A stretch of 64,000 nucleotides of DNA from Incurvaria masculella (GCA_946894095.1 OX335657.1:5890001-5954000), one strand, 5' to 3'. Shown: positions 46,986-57,876, counted from the first letter of the stretch. Made by a program: numbers and translations. Notes: generated from the letters alone by a model not told the origin.

Positions 46986-47531
46986 CACATTAAAAAAATA
47001 TATTAATTAAGCTCAAAAGGTAACGATAGACGCTCATTCCACGAACCGGATTAAGCACAAGTTAAACATTTAAATCGCGATTTTGAAGCAGACAAGCGCC
47101 AACCACTAGGACTTCTAATGGTGAAGCCTCTGGTTTCTGCGGCTGAAGGCTGAGTTTGCTTTGCTTCCAAGGTGTTTTCACAGGACTTATGTGGTCGTAA
47201 CAGATCAAACAAACCGATGCATGTTCCCAAGGCGACAAGCGATCGCTTACTCGCTGAAAGATAAGACGGGGACACACACATAGATGATTGATTGAAGGGA
47301 AGTAGAAATATATTTGAATCGCATTCTGCCGCCACGCCAGGACAATGTCTTGACACATGAGTTACGTTCCAACCGATTGAATATTGTGGAGATATATTTT
47401 TATTTTCAACACTGAATAGCACAAAGAGCATCGGCTTGTGTTAGTAAATAACATCGCGTCCAAGGTACTGTACAATGACCGATAGTAAAAACGTTTATGA
47501 GCTACTATTTTGGCGAAATTTTATCATTACG
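46986..47531. other. Intergenic, nothing recognised
   Basis: Two overlapping minus-strand frames (47051-47431) have no recognisable domain. Confidence 0.4.
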
Positions 47532-47535
47532 TTAA

Positions 47536-48077
47536 GGTGGCCCAACCCGGCGGGCCTAACTCATTCGCGGGCACGGTACAAAACCGTGCTGTTGCGCTCT
47601 GGGACCTTCTCTGTTTCAAAGAATAAGACAGGCTCCGTGATGAGGAAGATGCAACATGTCCACAAAAAAGACAATGTGCTTAGTGTATGATTTGGTAAGA
47701 TTTACGAAAATTTTAATTTCAAAACGACTTATAGCTAAAAGTAAACCACGACCGCTGTAGTAAAAAATCAAACAAAAACCAAATAGATTATAAATGTTAA
47801 TTAAATAAGCTATGTCTGATGACTAATCTTTTTAAGATGTTCTTACTTTATCATTGCGTAATCCACCTCCAAAGTTATTGTAGAAAACGCGCGAAAAATG
47901 CGAACTTTCGGACCTTATAACTTAGAAACCAAACACAATTTTACAATGCCAATGGTCATCAGACATCTAGTTTGATCAAATAAAGCTATTTTGAGCAACA
48001 TTTTGGATCTCTGACAAGAAATATGGGCGTGATCTTCTTTCCCCTTTTGTATGGGGAGATGAGCGGGATGGGCCACC
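47536..48077 (-). mobile_element. TTAA MITE family 1, full copy B (inverted)
   Basis: 542 bp between TTAA at 47532-47535 and 48078-48081, in the opposite orientation to the other full copies. The left end is GGTGGCCCAACCCGG and the right end the complement of GGTGGCCCATCCCG. Confidence 0.9.
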
Positions 48078-48150
48078 TTAAAGTGGAAAATTAATCACTG
48101 AACTCACGCATTAACCAAATTCAAATAAAAAGGATACATTAATGTGTTTT

Positions 48151-48390
48151 TTATGCAACCTGACTTAGATGGATAATTCGGCACAACTACCGTTATGATA
48201 TTAGCCCGATACACCACATTCCCGAAGGAACTAGGTGCCATTCCAGGACCTTCCCTTTATGAGCACGACTACATTGAACTGGATGGAAAATACGGACAAA
48301 TTTTTCATTCATAGTTTCATCCAATGCGGTGGTACCAACCCGGGCGGGCTTGACCCTACCACCCAGAAGGGTAAGGAGACCTACGGTTAT
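48151..48390 (-). mobile_element. SINE family S, 5'-truncated
   Basis: The body and 3' end are present ('tatgcaacctgacttagatg' on the plus strand is the tail side), and the head is missing. It lies 70 bases from the TTAA MITE. Confidence 0.8.
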
Positions 48391-48502
48391 CTAGGTCCCC
48401 TTTATAAGTATATTTTTTTTTTCATATCATCACAGTGAAGGAAAAACATCTTGAGAAAACCCACCACTTCTGTACTGTTAGGTTTTCTAGCAATAACAAA
48501 AT

Positions 48503-48646
48503 GACACAACAATAATCAATTGTTGTGTCAATTGTTGACACAACAATTGATTGTTGTGTCAACAATCAATTGTTTGTTTTATGTTGAAAAGATACATGAA
48601 ATGTATCTTTTCAACATAAATAATAATTATTATTTATGTTGAAAAG
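48503..48646. repeat. Cluster of perfect palindromes
   Basis: At least four hairpins lie end to end: GACACAACA/TGTTGTGTC at 48503-48529 and again at 48537-48560, ATGTTGAAAAGATACAT and its complement around a GAA loop at 48581-48617, and a perfect 40-base palindrome at 48607-48646. The last two overlap and share the ATGTTGAAAAG arm, so several alternative folds compete. Confidence 0.9.
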
Positions 48647-48713
48647 AGTTAGCAATGGTTACTTTGAGATGCATATCGGTGCTGAAGAGCCAGAAATGGC
48701 ACCCGTGATGATG

Positions 48714-49062
48714 TTTTTTAGGGTTCCGTACCCAAAGGGTGAAAACAGAACCCTATTACTAAGCCTCCGCTGTCCGTCCGTCCGTCCGTCCGTCCGTCCG
48801 TCCGTCCGTCCGTCCGTCCGTCCGTCCGTCCGTCTGTCCGTCTGTCACAGGGCTGTATCTCAGTAACCGTAACAGATAGACAGCTGAAATTTTCACAGAG
48901 TGTGTATTTATTTTGCCGCTATAACAACAAATAGGTAAGATTTAGAAATAATTAAAATTAAAGGGGGTCCCCATTCAAAAAACGTTTTTTTTGTATACAT
49001 TTTTTTACGATGGTACGGAACCCTTCGTGTGCGAGTCCGACTCGCACTTGGCCGGTTTTTTT
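48714..49062 (+). repeat. (GTCC)n-containing dispersed repeat, copy 4
   Basis: The longest copy, with an almost pure (GTCC)n run of about 16 units at 48773-48838. Both AGGGTTCCGTACC-type inverted motifs are intact, and it ends in 'cacttggccggttttttt'. Confidence 0.9.
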
Positions 49063-49450
49063 AGTTTTCCAATCGATCTAAATAGCATGTTCTTGTTCGT
49101 GGATTTTGCTAACCGAACGACGCTGATACCACGAATATGCCATCGTTGATAAAGGTTAGGCAAGTGGAAAATTTCCCATGAAACAGCCACCGCTGTGGGG
49201 TTAGGAGGGGGGGGGGGGATCTTGATCCCTTAACTCCTTTAGGTTCGTTAAATGGGTCTTAGCGCTTAACGACTGCGAAGAGGGGGAACAAGGGGAGACG
49301 GAGGTGTCGTGTCAAGAGGATGGCTGTATATGCTTGGGTCTTCTAGTGCGGTGTAGATAGGGTTGCCATGCGTCCCTAAAAAACGGGACTTGTCCCGCAT
49401 TTTCATTAGTAAATCGCATCCCACCATAAACTGAACGAATGCCCCGAAAG
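49063..49450. other. Flank of the BEL element; part of an older repeat
   Basis: Includes a G-run at 49206-49219 and 'tagggttgccatgcgtccct' at about 49356. The latter is matched in inverted form by 'cgtggcaaccctaggtgta' on the far side of the BEL element (about 58140-58158), so the retrotransposon appears to sit inside an older inverted-ended element. Confidence 0.45.
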
Positions 49451-49455
49451 GTCTG

Positions 49456-49749
49456 TGTTCGATCTTCATCCATGATATCCCATCCTGGCAACAAACGCGC
49501 GCGCAGGCGACCTGTCAGTCGCCAAAACATAGCGTTGACGAATGGGTGTGTCATTGACCCCAACAAACCGCGAGATTTCGTATAAAATCGTATGAATATA
49601 AGACTCTTGTGCTGAACCCTGCTGCAACCCCAGGGGGCCCCCACGCCGACGGAAGAAGACACCAACAAAAGTAAGTCGCGAGCGCGCAACATTCCTATTT
49701 ATTGTCCTTTCTCCCAGAAGTTGGGGCATACCACGCCGGGGACGAAACA
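49456..49749 (+). repeat. 5' LTR of the BEL element
   Basis: TG...CA ends, and a TATA-like TATAAAAT at 49581-49588 as the likely promoter. The base at 49553 is A, where the 3' LTR has C at 57675. Confidence 0.93.
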
Positions 49750-49750
49750 T

Positions 49751-49768
49751 TGGTCCATTCGATTCGGA
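49751..49768 (+). promoter_or_regulatory. Primer-binding site of the BEL element
   Basis: TGGTCCATTCGATTCGGA begins one base inside the LTR. It would pair with a tRNA 3' end finishing ...GGACCA. The TGGTCC(A)TTCGA pattern resembles the complement of insect tRNA-Tyr with one extra base, but this assignment is from memory and tentative. Confidence 0.55.
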
Positions 49769-51458
49769 TATTCAGCGAAAGTAAATGAATATGTATCACT
49801 TTATTATGCAGACAATTTGGCAACAAGACTTATAACTCATATTACCCATACCATAATCGGGCGACTCAACATTTAAATTGTATGTGATAGGTACCTTACA
49901 CTAAATTGGTAAAACATACATAAATATAAGTTAATCAAACAATCTCTTATATTATCAGAATTGAATTATTTTAAAGGTCATTTGTTCTCTGTAATGTTTA
50001 AGAAAACGTAAGACGTGTACATCTTTTTTTTCTACCTACATTTTGCAAGTACTTATTTTACGATCGTAAATGTTACAAATGATGAAATGCTACAATTGCA
50101 TTGTGATGAATTTATAATATTCGTTATTCCTTAATAAGTTTAAGTGGTGAATAATTTATCATAAGCCCTAGTCTTTATATTTCAATGATAGTGAAGTATT
50201 GATAACTTAATACATTTTATAACTTTCCCGTAGACGAGAAGAACACTTCCGTTAGTTGCGATCGCCTTCTCAGATACTATTGTATTAAATTTCAGATTAA
50301 TTAATGGTTCTTTATAACAATTTGCACACACCCATCTATTAACAAGTGTACATTTTTGTTTATTGGGATTTGAGACACGGGCTCATCTTTAATTACTGAT
50401 TGTTATTTGTTTTGCCATATGCCTTGTATTACTTCCGAGATAGGTAGCGGTCAATTCGGTAGATATATCCATATATTAGTCTTGGGGAGCTAGACAAGAG
50501 ACCGTTTGTAGTGCATGCCTACATAGTTAGGACTCCAGTTGTACATCACACTCTGTTAGCTCACGCAGGCTTTGGTCAAATATCTCCGGGTACTCACTAC
50601 TCTTGTGAAGTGAACAATATAGGTAGGCAAATAATTGTGCACATACCCATTCGGGTCATAAGTTGTGTCATTTATTAACTTCCTAATAACTTAACTTAAT
50701 GTACTTCCTTGTGCAAACTGCGTAATTATTCATTATCATTAAATTATTCTTTAGACGATATTATTCGCATTATTTATACTCCATATTATTTCTGCCACTA
50801 GGCAGTAAGTGAGCCCTCGTGCTTGACAATAATTTATTTACAATCTTTTTACGCATCACATGTTAACTTAAATAACGTTGTAGTTTTGGTGAATAAACCT
50901 TTTATACTCCTCACACATAATTACGAATTGGTATCTTTTGATAAAGACTCACAATAATAACCTACATTGGTTGATTTACAAAATGAAATTAATGTGACTA
51001 TTTTTCTTATGTTACTAGCTATAATAGTGGTAAACTCTAATCTATATTAGCTCATTATTACAGTCGAACACAGAAAGTATTTGATACTTAAAGGAATTTC
51101 GCGCAATACATTTTGTTAGTTTGAACGACATATTAATAGCATAGAATTTGTAATGTTCCAGAAGTAAAGGATTCTTCACTGTTGCAATGAAATAATTAAA
51201 AATAAAAATAAATACTATTTAGTATACTGATAATATATATAACTAAAAATTGAATGATATAATTTTACGGTATTAAATTGTTCTTGAATTATATCGAAGT
51301 TAAACTATAACGGGATTATCTGTTAATATTTCTACTGACTACTTGTGGAAAACTTACCTATAAGTAATTCCAGTAAGTCACATTTGGGCGGTGTCTCCTG
51401 CACACTAAACCTAATAACCTAAACTTTATTTTCGTAATCTTTAAAGGCTCTATATAAA
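49769..51458 (+). other. Leader between primer site and gag-pol
   Basis: About 1.7 kb of AT-rich sequence without an open frame of note. This is long for a BEL/Pao leader. It may contain packaging signals, but I see no identifiable subfeature. Confidence 0.6.
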
Positions 51459-54400
51459 ATGGCTCTTTCAGAAGCAGGACAACAAATTAAATTAAAAATG
51501 CTAACAAAACGTCGAGAACGTTTGTTTCAACAATTGCAAATTATGTATGACCTATCGTCCGTATTCACTAAGGAAAAGAAATCATTTACAGAATTTAAGG
51601 TTCGATTTAACCGTATAGACGAATTACGAAAGGAATTCTCAATGGTTCAGGAGGAGTACAATGAAACTGAGCTTAAATTGAAACCAGATGCAGAAGCATC
51701 TTATCAAGCGTCAGATGCGTTTGATGATTTGTACTATAAAGTACAAGCTATCGCTCACGAGGCGTTATCTGCGAGTCTACCTCAGACACAAGAAACTCAA
51801 GTTCGGGATGAACGGATGGTACAACCGCGCCTTCCAAGGATTGATCTTCCAAAATTTGATGGCCAGTCCCTTGAAAAGTGGCCGCATTTTTACGACACAT
51901 TTATTTCCATAGTTCATTCTAATACCTCTATAAGTGACGTTGAAAAATTTCACTATTTGGTATCTTGTTTATCAGGCCCTCCTCTGAACATAGCACACAG
52001 CCTACCGATTACGAACTTAAACTATCCTATTGTGTTTAAGTTGCTCACGGATAAGTACCAAAACAAGCGCATCCTGGCCACACATTACTTGGACACTATG
52101 TTTAATTTTCAGCCTCTCACAAAGCAAACGCTTCCTAACCTAAATTCCTTTATGGAGACCTTCTTTGAATCTATGTCAGCGTTAAAGGCTCTTGATTTAA
52201 AAAATCTTTCGGAATTTGTATTGTTTTACTGTGCAGTTCGTAACTTGGATGCAGAAACAAGAAAAAATTTCGAAACAAAACATACGACGACTGACATTCC
52301 AACATTTGACCAATTAATAAAATTTGTTCAAGAACAAATAACGATTATTGAGATCTCCCAATGTAATATTCCGAGTAGAGCAGAAAAACCAAAATCATTA
52401 ATTTCTAAATTTCAATATTCGACAAACAAAAATTACTCGAAGAGCTCCTTTGTGGCTTCCAATTCAGAGAACGATGCTGGCCCTTCAAGTGCAAGCTCTG
52501 TTAAATGCCCTATGTGCCCCCTGTCACACCGACTCTATAATTGCGAGAAATATTTAAACATGAATTCACAAATGCGCTTTAGAAAGGTAAGATTCCTTAA
52601 TGTATGCAAAAACTGCCTACTAGGATCTCACCAGAGCAAGGATTGCCCATCTTCATCAAGATGTTCTCATTGCGGACTGCGGCATCATTCAACACTGCAT
52701 TTAAACAGCAACCATGCTATGCTCGCCTCTAACGATGATCCCGATCTAGATGATAACGTAAATTCGCATCCTAGTGAAAGTGATGTACTAAATACTCTCG
52801 GGGAAGAAAATGCTGCCCCGGAGCCTAACGTGACATGTCACTCATCTACAAAACACGATCCAAACATGGCCACGGTATTGCTGGGGACAGCGATTTTACA
52901 GATAAGGGACGCGTCTGGTAGTATACAAAAGGTACGTGCACTTATTGACAGTGCAGCACAAAACTCATTTATTACGTCTTCTTGTGTCACTCGCCTCGGA
53001 CTAGTATCGCGCAAATGCAATGTCACTGTTGCAGGTCTCGGACAAACTATCCTGCAAAACACTAGTGGATATGTAAGATGCGAGATATATACTAAACAAG
53101 AAAACCTCATATGTACTGATGCTATAGTAATTCCCAAGATCACATCATCCATGCCCACAAAAAAGGTACCGTGTGACATACGTGATAACTTTAAGGATTT
53201 GGTGCTTGCTGATCCAAACTTTGACGTGCCTTCACCCGTTGAACTTCTTTTGGGCGCCGATATCTTCCCAGATGTCTACGATGGCCAAAAAATTCATATT
53301 GGCCCTGGGTATCCTACAGCCCTACATAGTATATTTGGATGGGTTATTACGGGAAAGGTTACTAGTGACTTGACCAATAATACTACGGCAGCATTTTTTA
53401 CCGAGACCTTGCAGAGTACAATGAAAAGGTTTTGGGAAGTTGAGGAGTCACCCATAGTTGTTCCAATCAATCCAGACGATTTAAAATGCGAAGAGATATA
53501 TTGTGACAAACACATCCGAGACGTGACAGGTAGGTACGCAGTCCCATTACCCTTCAAGGATGTTCCATCGAATTTGGGGAATTCATATGAGCAGGCATTG
53601 ATTCGGTTCCGTACTCTCGAAAAGCGATTGGCTAGACAACCAGAGTTGAGGGCTGCGTATGTGGCTTTCATGAAAGAGTACGAGCTGTTAGGCCACATGC
53701 AACGAGTGAAATCTAGCCAGATCCAAGCCAACACTTACATTATTCCTCATCATTGCGTCTTAAAGCCTGCCAGCACCAGTACCAAACTAAGGACAGTTTT
53801 TGACGCATCTGCAAAGACTACTTCTGGACTCTGTTTGAATGATCTATTATTTTGCGGACCAAAACTGCAAAATGACATTATTAAAGTAATCTTAAAATTC
53901 CGACTCCATCCTATTGTATTCACGGCCGATATAAGTAAAATGTACCGGCAAATTTTGATCCTCCCAGAACACCGGAAATATCAACACATACTTTGGCGTG
54001 AATCTCCCGACTTACCTCTTGTGGAATATGAACTCAACACGGTGACATATGGAATATCATCGGCTCCGTTTTTAGCTCAACGTACGTTGAGACAACTAGC
54101 AAAGGAGGAAGGAAGAGAATTTCCGGAAGGCGCCAATGTGATCCTTGAAGATATATATGTTGATGACGTGGTCACTGGTAACAATACCCTTGAAGAAGCA
54201 TTAAATACAAAGTCCGAACTCATAGCGTTGTTAGACCGCGGTGGCTTTCAGCTGAGAAAGTGGTCCAGCAATAATCCAGAATTCTTGTCGAGCTTACCTG
54301 ATGATGACTGCGAAATCCCAAAATGCTTTTCATTGGACCAGGACGACTCAAGTTTAAAAATATTGGGTATTCACTGGAGTGCAGGAAGTGATTCATTTTC

Positions 54401-56378
54401 ATACTCTATTGCTACTGATATACAAAAGTGCACAAAATGTGAAATTTTGTCTCAAATTGCACGCATATATGACCCCTTAGGATGGGTTTCACCGGTCGTT
54501 TTTCTCGCTAAATGCCTTATTCAAAGGCTCTGGCGATTGGGTTTATCATGGGATGACGCTGTGCCTGAGGAAATTTCGTCTCAATGGTCTGAATTTATCC
54601 GTCAGCTACCAGCCTTATCTCAGGTTAAGATCGGTAGATTTGTCCTGGAAAATGATTATATCTCAGCCCAGTTAATTGGGTTTTGTGATGCCTCTGAGCT
54701 GGGGTACGCATGCGTTGTATATCTTAAGGTAGAGTGTGAAAATAATTCAAACAACAAAGTTCACATTCTAATGGCTAAATCCAAAGTGGCTCCTCTTAAA
54801 ACATTGTCAGTTCCAAGATTGGAATTGTCTGGGGCATTAATTCTTTCTAGATTAATCAAATATTTACAATCGATTCTGAATTGTACAATGAAATTGAACT
54901 CAAAGAGTGTTTGCTTTACTGACTCTCGCACTGTGCTGGCATGGCTTCGCACTCCACCATATCAACTTAAAACATTCGTCGCTAATCGTGTTGTTGAAAT
55001 CATTGATAATTTGGATCCCTCAGCATGGCGCTATGTATCCACAAATGAGAATCCCAGTGATATGCCAAGTCGGGGAGTGCTTCCGATTAAATTATTAGCT
55101 GAACAAACGTGGTGGAACGGACCCGCGTGGCTCAGATATCCAGAAAATACTTGGCCTGTCCGCAAGGTACAAAATATTGAGAACAATCTTCCGGAAATTA
55201 AGTCAACTGTACATATTTCTGTGCAAGCCCCGCCGAATTCCTCATTTCTAATGTCACTAACGGAACGCTTTTCAAATTTAATAAAATTACAGAGAGTGTT
55301 ATCCTATTGCATGCGATTCATCAACAACTGTCAGGTGGCTGTGCATGATCGTATTGTTGGACCTATTAAATGCAACGAGCTCAGGAAATCCCTAGACATC
55401 TTAGTTAAGGATGTGCAAGTGGAAATGTTGAAATCATCAAAGGATTTTTATTCTACAAATTCAGTTAAAAAATTGTGCCCGTTCACGGATTTGTCTGGGC
55501 TTGTAAGGGTTGGTGGCCGACTTAAAAATGCAAACATACCAATCAACATGAAACATCCCTTGATCTTACCTAAAGGCTTTCACCTAACGCAACTAATCAT
55601 AGATTTTTATCATGTTTTGTATTTGCACGTGGGTCCCCGTACCCTTCAAAGCCTAGTTCAGCGTACATTTTGGATAATTGGTATTCGTAATGCCATTCGA
55701 TCAAGACTCTCTAAATGCATAACATGTTATAAAAATAGACCCATTCACTGTCAACCCTTGATGGGAGATCTCCCTACGTCACGCCTTCAGCATGGTCGAT
55801 GTTTTATTAATATTGGCATAGATTTTGGGGGACCCTTCATAATAAAAGAAAGTAAGCGACGCAACGCAAAAACAAGTAAGGCATATATATGTTTATTCAT
55901 CTGTTTGTCAGTTAAGGCCATTCATTTGGAACTAGTTTCTGAAATGTCAACCGAAGCGTTTCTCGCGTGCTTTGATAGATTTACATCACGCAGAGGAATT
56001 TGCAGCAATGTTTATACCGACTGTGGCACAAACTTTATTGGTGCGCGATCATATTTAACAGGAGTTCATAAATTCATTATGTCTCAACCAAACGCATGTA
56101 AAATATCAAATCATTTGACCAAGCAAAATATTACATTTCATACTAACCCACCATCTGCTCCACATTTCGGAGGAATTTTTGAATCTGGCATAAAATCTTC
56201 TAAATTCCATCTTAAGGTGGCCCATCCCGCTCATCTCCCCATACAAAAGGGGAAAGAAGATCGCGCCCATATTTCTTGTCAGAGATCCAGAATTTTGCTC
56301 AAGATAGCCTTATTTGATCGAACTAGATGTCTGATGACCATTAACATTGTAAAATTGTGTTTGGTTTCTAAGTTATAA
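51459..56378 (+). CDS. BEL/Pao gag-pol polyprotein, interrupted in the integrase
   Basis: This frame covers 1,639 residues; the first about 1,585 are native. Gag occupies about 1-430, with zinc-binding motifs at 350-362, 383-396 (CX2CX4HX4C) and 402-414. An aspartic protease follows (active Asp497 in LIDSAA). The reverse transcriptase has TADISKMYRQI at 822-832 and catalytic YVDD at 900-903. RNase H has Asp1077 in GFCDAS, Glu1122 and Asp1155. The integrase has an H1385/H1390/C1420/C1423 zinc finger and the DDE residues Asp1455, Asp1521 and Glu1575. Right after Glu1575 the frame enters the inserted MITE and stops there at 56376-56378. All earlier catalytic motifs look intact, so the element was competent until recently. 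The ATG at 51459 is the first in frame and opens with a typical BEL gag N-terminus. Confidence 0.93.
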   Translation: MALSEAGQQIKLKMLTKRRERLFQQLQIMYDLSSVFTKEKKSFTEFKVRFNRIDELRKEFSMVQEEYNETELKLKPDAEASYQASDAFDDLYYKVQAIAHEALSASLPQTQETQVRDERMVQPRLPRIDLPKFDGQSLEKWPHFYDTFISIVHSNTSISDVEKFHYLVSCLSGPPLNIAHSLPITNLNYPIVFKLLTDKYQNKRILATHYLDTMFNFQPLTKQTLPNLNSFMETFFESMSALKALDLKNLSEFVLFYCAVRNLDAETRKNFETKHTTTDIPTFDQLIKFVQEQITIIEISQCNIPSRAEKPKSLISKFQYSTNKNYSKSSFVASNSENDAGPSSASSVKCPMCPLSHRLYNCEKYLNMNSQMRFRKVRFLNVCKNCLLGSHQSKDCPSSSRCSHCGLRHHSTLHLNSNHAMLASNDDPDLDDNVNSHPSESDVLNTLGEENAAPEPNVTCHSSTKHDPNMATVLLGTAILQIRDASGSIQKVRALIDSAAQNSFITSSCVTRLGLVSRKCNVTVAGLGQTILQNTSGYVRCEIYTKQENLICTDAIVIPKITSSMPTKKVPCDIRDNFKDLVLADPNFDVPSPVELLLGADIFPDVYDGQKIHIGPGYPTALHSIFGWVITGKVTSDLTNNTTAAFFTETLQSTMKRFWEVEESPIVVPINPDDLKCEEIYCDKHIRDVTGRYAVPLPFKDVPSNLGNSYEQALIRFRTLEKRLARQPELRAAYVAFMKEYELLGHMQRVKSSQIQANTYIIPHHCVLKPASTSTKLRTVFDASAKTTSGLCLNDLLFCGPKLQNDIIKVILKFRLHPIVFTADISKMYRQILILPEHRKYQHILWRESPDLPLVEYELNTVTYGISSAPFLAQRTLRQLAKEEGREFPEGANVILEDIYVDDVVTGNNTLEEALNTKSELIALLDRGGFQLRKWSSNNPEFLSSLPDDDCEIPKCFSLDQDDSSLKILGIHWSAGSDSFSYSIATDIQKCTKCEILSQIARIYDPLGWVSPVVFLAKCLIQRLWRLGLSWDDAVPEEISSQWSEFIRQLPALSQVKIGRFVLENDYISAQLIGFCDASELGYACVVYLKVECENNSNNKVHILMAKSKVAPLKTLSVPRLELSGALILSRLIKYLQSILNCTMKLNSKSVCFTDSRTVLAWLRTPPYQLKTFVANRVVEIIDNLDPSAWRYVSTNENPSDMPSRGVLPIKLLAEQTWWNGPAWLRYPENTWPVRKVQNIENNLPEIKSTVHISVQAPPNSSFLMSLTERFSNLIKLQRVLSYCMRFINNCQVAVHDRIVGPIKCNELRKSLDILVKDVQVEMLKSSKDFYSTNSVKKLCPFTDLSGLVRVGGRLKNANIPINMKHPLILPKGFHLTQLIIDFYHVLYLHVGPRTLQSLVQRTFWIIGIRNAIRSRLSKCITCYKNRPIHCQPLMGDLPTSRLQHGRCFINIGIDFGGPFIIKESKRRNAKTSKAYICLFICLSVKAIHLELVSEMSTEAFLACFDRFTSRRGICSNVYTDCGTNFIGARSYLTGVHKFIMSQPNACKISNHLTKQNITFHTNPPSAPHFGGIFESGIKSSKFHLKVAHPAHLPIQKGKEDRAHISCQRSRILLKIALFDRTRCLMTINIVKLCLVSKL

Positions 56379-56757
56379 GGTCCGAAAGTTCGAATTTTTC
56401 GCGCGTTTTATACAATAACTTTGGGGGTGGATTACGCAATGATAAAGTAAGAACATCGTAAAAAGATTAGTCATCAGACATAGCTTATTTAATTAAGATT
56501 TACGATCTATTTTGTTTTTGTTAGATTTTTGACTACAGCGGTCGTGATTTACTTTTAGCTATAAGTCGTTTTGAAATAAAAATTTTCGTAAATCTTACCA
56601 AATCATACAAAATGCACATTGTCTTTTTTGTGGACATGTTGCATCTTCCTCATCACAGAGCCTGTCTTATTCTTTGAAACAGAGAAGTTCCCAGAGCGCA
56701 ACAGCACGGTTTTGTACCGTGCCCGCGATTGAGTTAGTGCCGCCGGGTTGGGCCACC
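56216..56757 (+). mobile_element. TTAA MITE family 1, full copy C, inserted in BEL integrase
   Basis: 542 bp between TTAA at 56212-56215 and 56758-56761. Insertion plus target duplication is 546 bp, a multiple of three, so the downstream pol remains in phase with the upstream part. The MITE itself supplies a TAA stop at 56376. Because it lies inside a retrotransposon with near-identical LTRs, it must have moved after that insertion. Confidence 0.93.
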
Positions 56758-57263
56758 TTAAACGTATTATAGGAAACCAAGCCTTGACGTTTGAAGAATT
56801 CGCGACTGTGCTTTCCAAGATTGAAGCTATCTTGAATTCTAGACCATTATGTTCCCTATCACCAGACCCAACAGAAATAGATGTATTAACTCCAGGACAT
56901 TTCCTAATTGGTGCACCTATGGTTTCTTTACCAGAAATAGATGTAACTGACACACCTCATAATCGTCTAAATCGATGGAAAATGCTCCAACAAATAACAC
57001 AACATTTCTGGAGTAAATGGAGAAACTCTTACCTTCACACCTTACAACAACGTTCGAAATGGCTAAAGGAACAAAACAATTTAAAGCTTAATGATTTGGT
57101 TATGATAGATGACTCACGTGTACCGCCGATGCAATGGCGCGTTGGTCGGGTTATCGAGATTCACCCCGGTCAAGATGGAATTGTGAGAGTGGCCACTATA
57201 CGTACGCCTACCGGAACATTAATCCGTCCGGTAGTCAAGCTGTGTCCACTTCCAACTACCTAA
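56758..57263 (+). pseudogene. Separated C-terminal part of BEL pol
   Basis: This continues the integrase C-terminus in the same phase as 51459-56211. It has the ILNSRPLCSLSPDP and TPGHFLIGAPM segments, then the WRVGRVIEIHPG region that corresponds to the DUF5641-type tail of BEL/Pao integrases, and ends at TAA 57261-57263. It has no start of its own and is cut off by the stop inside the MITE. Confidence 0.9.
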
Positions 57264-57370
57264 AATATTGGATACGAACTGTCTCTTGTTTAGAATATAA
57301 TTTATGGTAATAACATTTAATTTAATAATGAACAATTTTCATAACTTTATCTAGTATTTGTATTATCGTG

Positions 57371-57512
57371 AATGAGTATTGTTGTTATGTCAGCGCCTAA
57401 CATTCACATACTCTATTGTATTAAAATTCATCTTAATGTTAATCAGTATCTTATCATATGAGTATTGTAGTTATGTGAAAGCATAGCATTCAGATACTCG
57501 ATTGTATAATCA
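57371..57512. repeat. Direct repeat in the BEL 3' untranslated region
   Basis: Two imperfect units spaced 86 bases apart: 'atgagtattgttgttatgtc...acatactctattgtat' and 'atgagtattgtagttatgtg...agatactcgattgtat'. No clear polypurine tract precedes the 3' LTR; the closest is 'gggcgtgagta'. Confidence 0.7.
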
Positions 57513-57577
57513 CCTTGTTGCCAAATTGTCACCAGTAGTTTTGCTAGGAAATCATATGTTGATTTCGGGCGTGAGTA

Positions 57578-57871
57578 TGTTCGATCTTCATCCATGATAT
57601 CCCATCCTGGCAACAAACGCGCGCGCAGGCGACCTGTCAGTCGCCAAAACATAGCGTTGACGAATGGGTGTGTCCTTGACCCCAACAAACCGCGAGATTT
57701 CGTATAAAATCGTATGAATATAAGACTCTTGTGCTGAACCCTGCTGCAACCCCAGGGGGCCCCCACGCCGACGGAAGAAGACACCAACAAAAGTAAGTCG
57801 CGAGCGCGCAACATTCCTATTTATTGTCCTTTCTCCCAGAAGTTGGGGCATACCACGCCGGGGACGAAACA
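57578..57871 (+). repeat. 3' LTR of the BEL element
   Basis: Same length as the 5' LTR, with one substitution (C at 57675). The TATA-like element is at 57703-57710. It is followed at once by the GTCTG target duplication. Confidence 0.93.
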
Positions 57872-57876
57872 GTCTG

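Larger units (their letters stand above)
49456..57871 (+). mobile_element. BEL/Pao LTR retrotransposon, complete, split by a MITE
   Basis: The element is 8,416 bp including a 546-bp MITE insertion with its duplicated TTAA. Both 294-bp LTRs (49456-49749 and 57578-57871) start TGTTCG and end GAAACA and differ at one base. A perfect 5-bp target duplication, GTCTG, is found at 49451-49455 and 57872-57876. The interior has a tRNA primer site starting TGG at 49751, an unusually long leader of about 1.7 kb and one gag-pol frame. 5-bp duplications and a single gag-pol frame with a DDE integrase last are typical of BEL/Pao. LTR near-identity points to a recent insertion. Confidence 0.95.

Noticed and set aside
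47051..47431. Overlapping minus-strand frames of 98 and 126 codons
   Set aside because: Two different frames over the same bases, no domain, and no conservation evidence.
48773..48838. Regularly spaced short repeats that might suggest a CRISPR-like array
   Set aside because: This is a four-base (GTCC)n microsatellite inside a dispersed repeat, without spacers, in a eukaryotic sequence.
49312..49750. Minus-strand open frames of 94-126 codons, repeated at 57443-57851
   Set aside because: They are antisense readings of the BEL LTRs and recur only because the LTR is duplicated.
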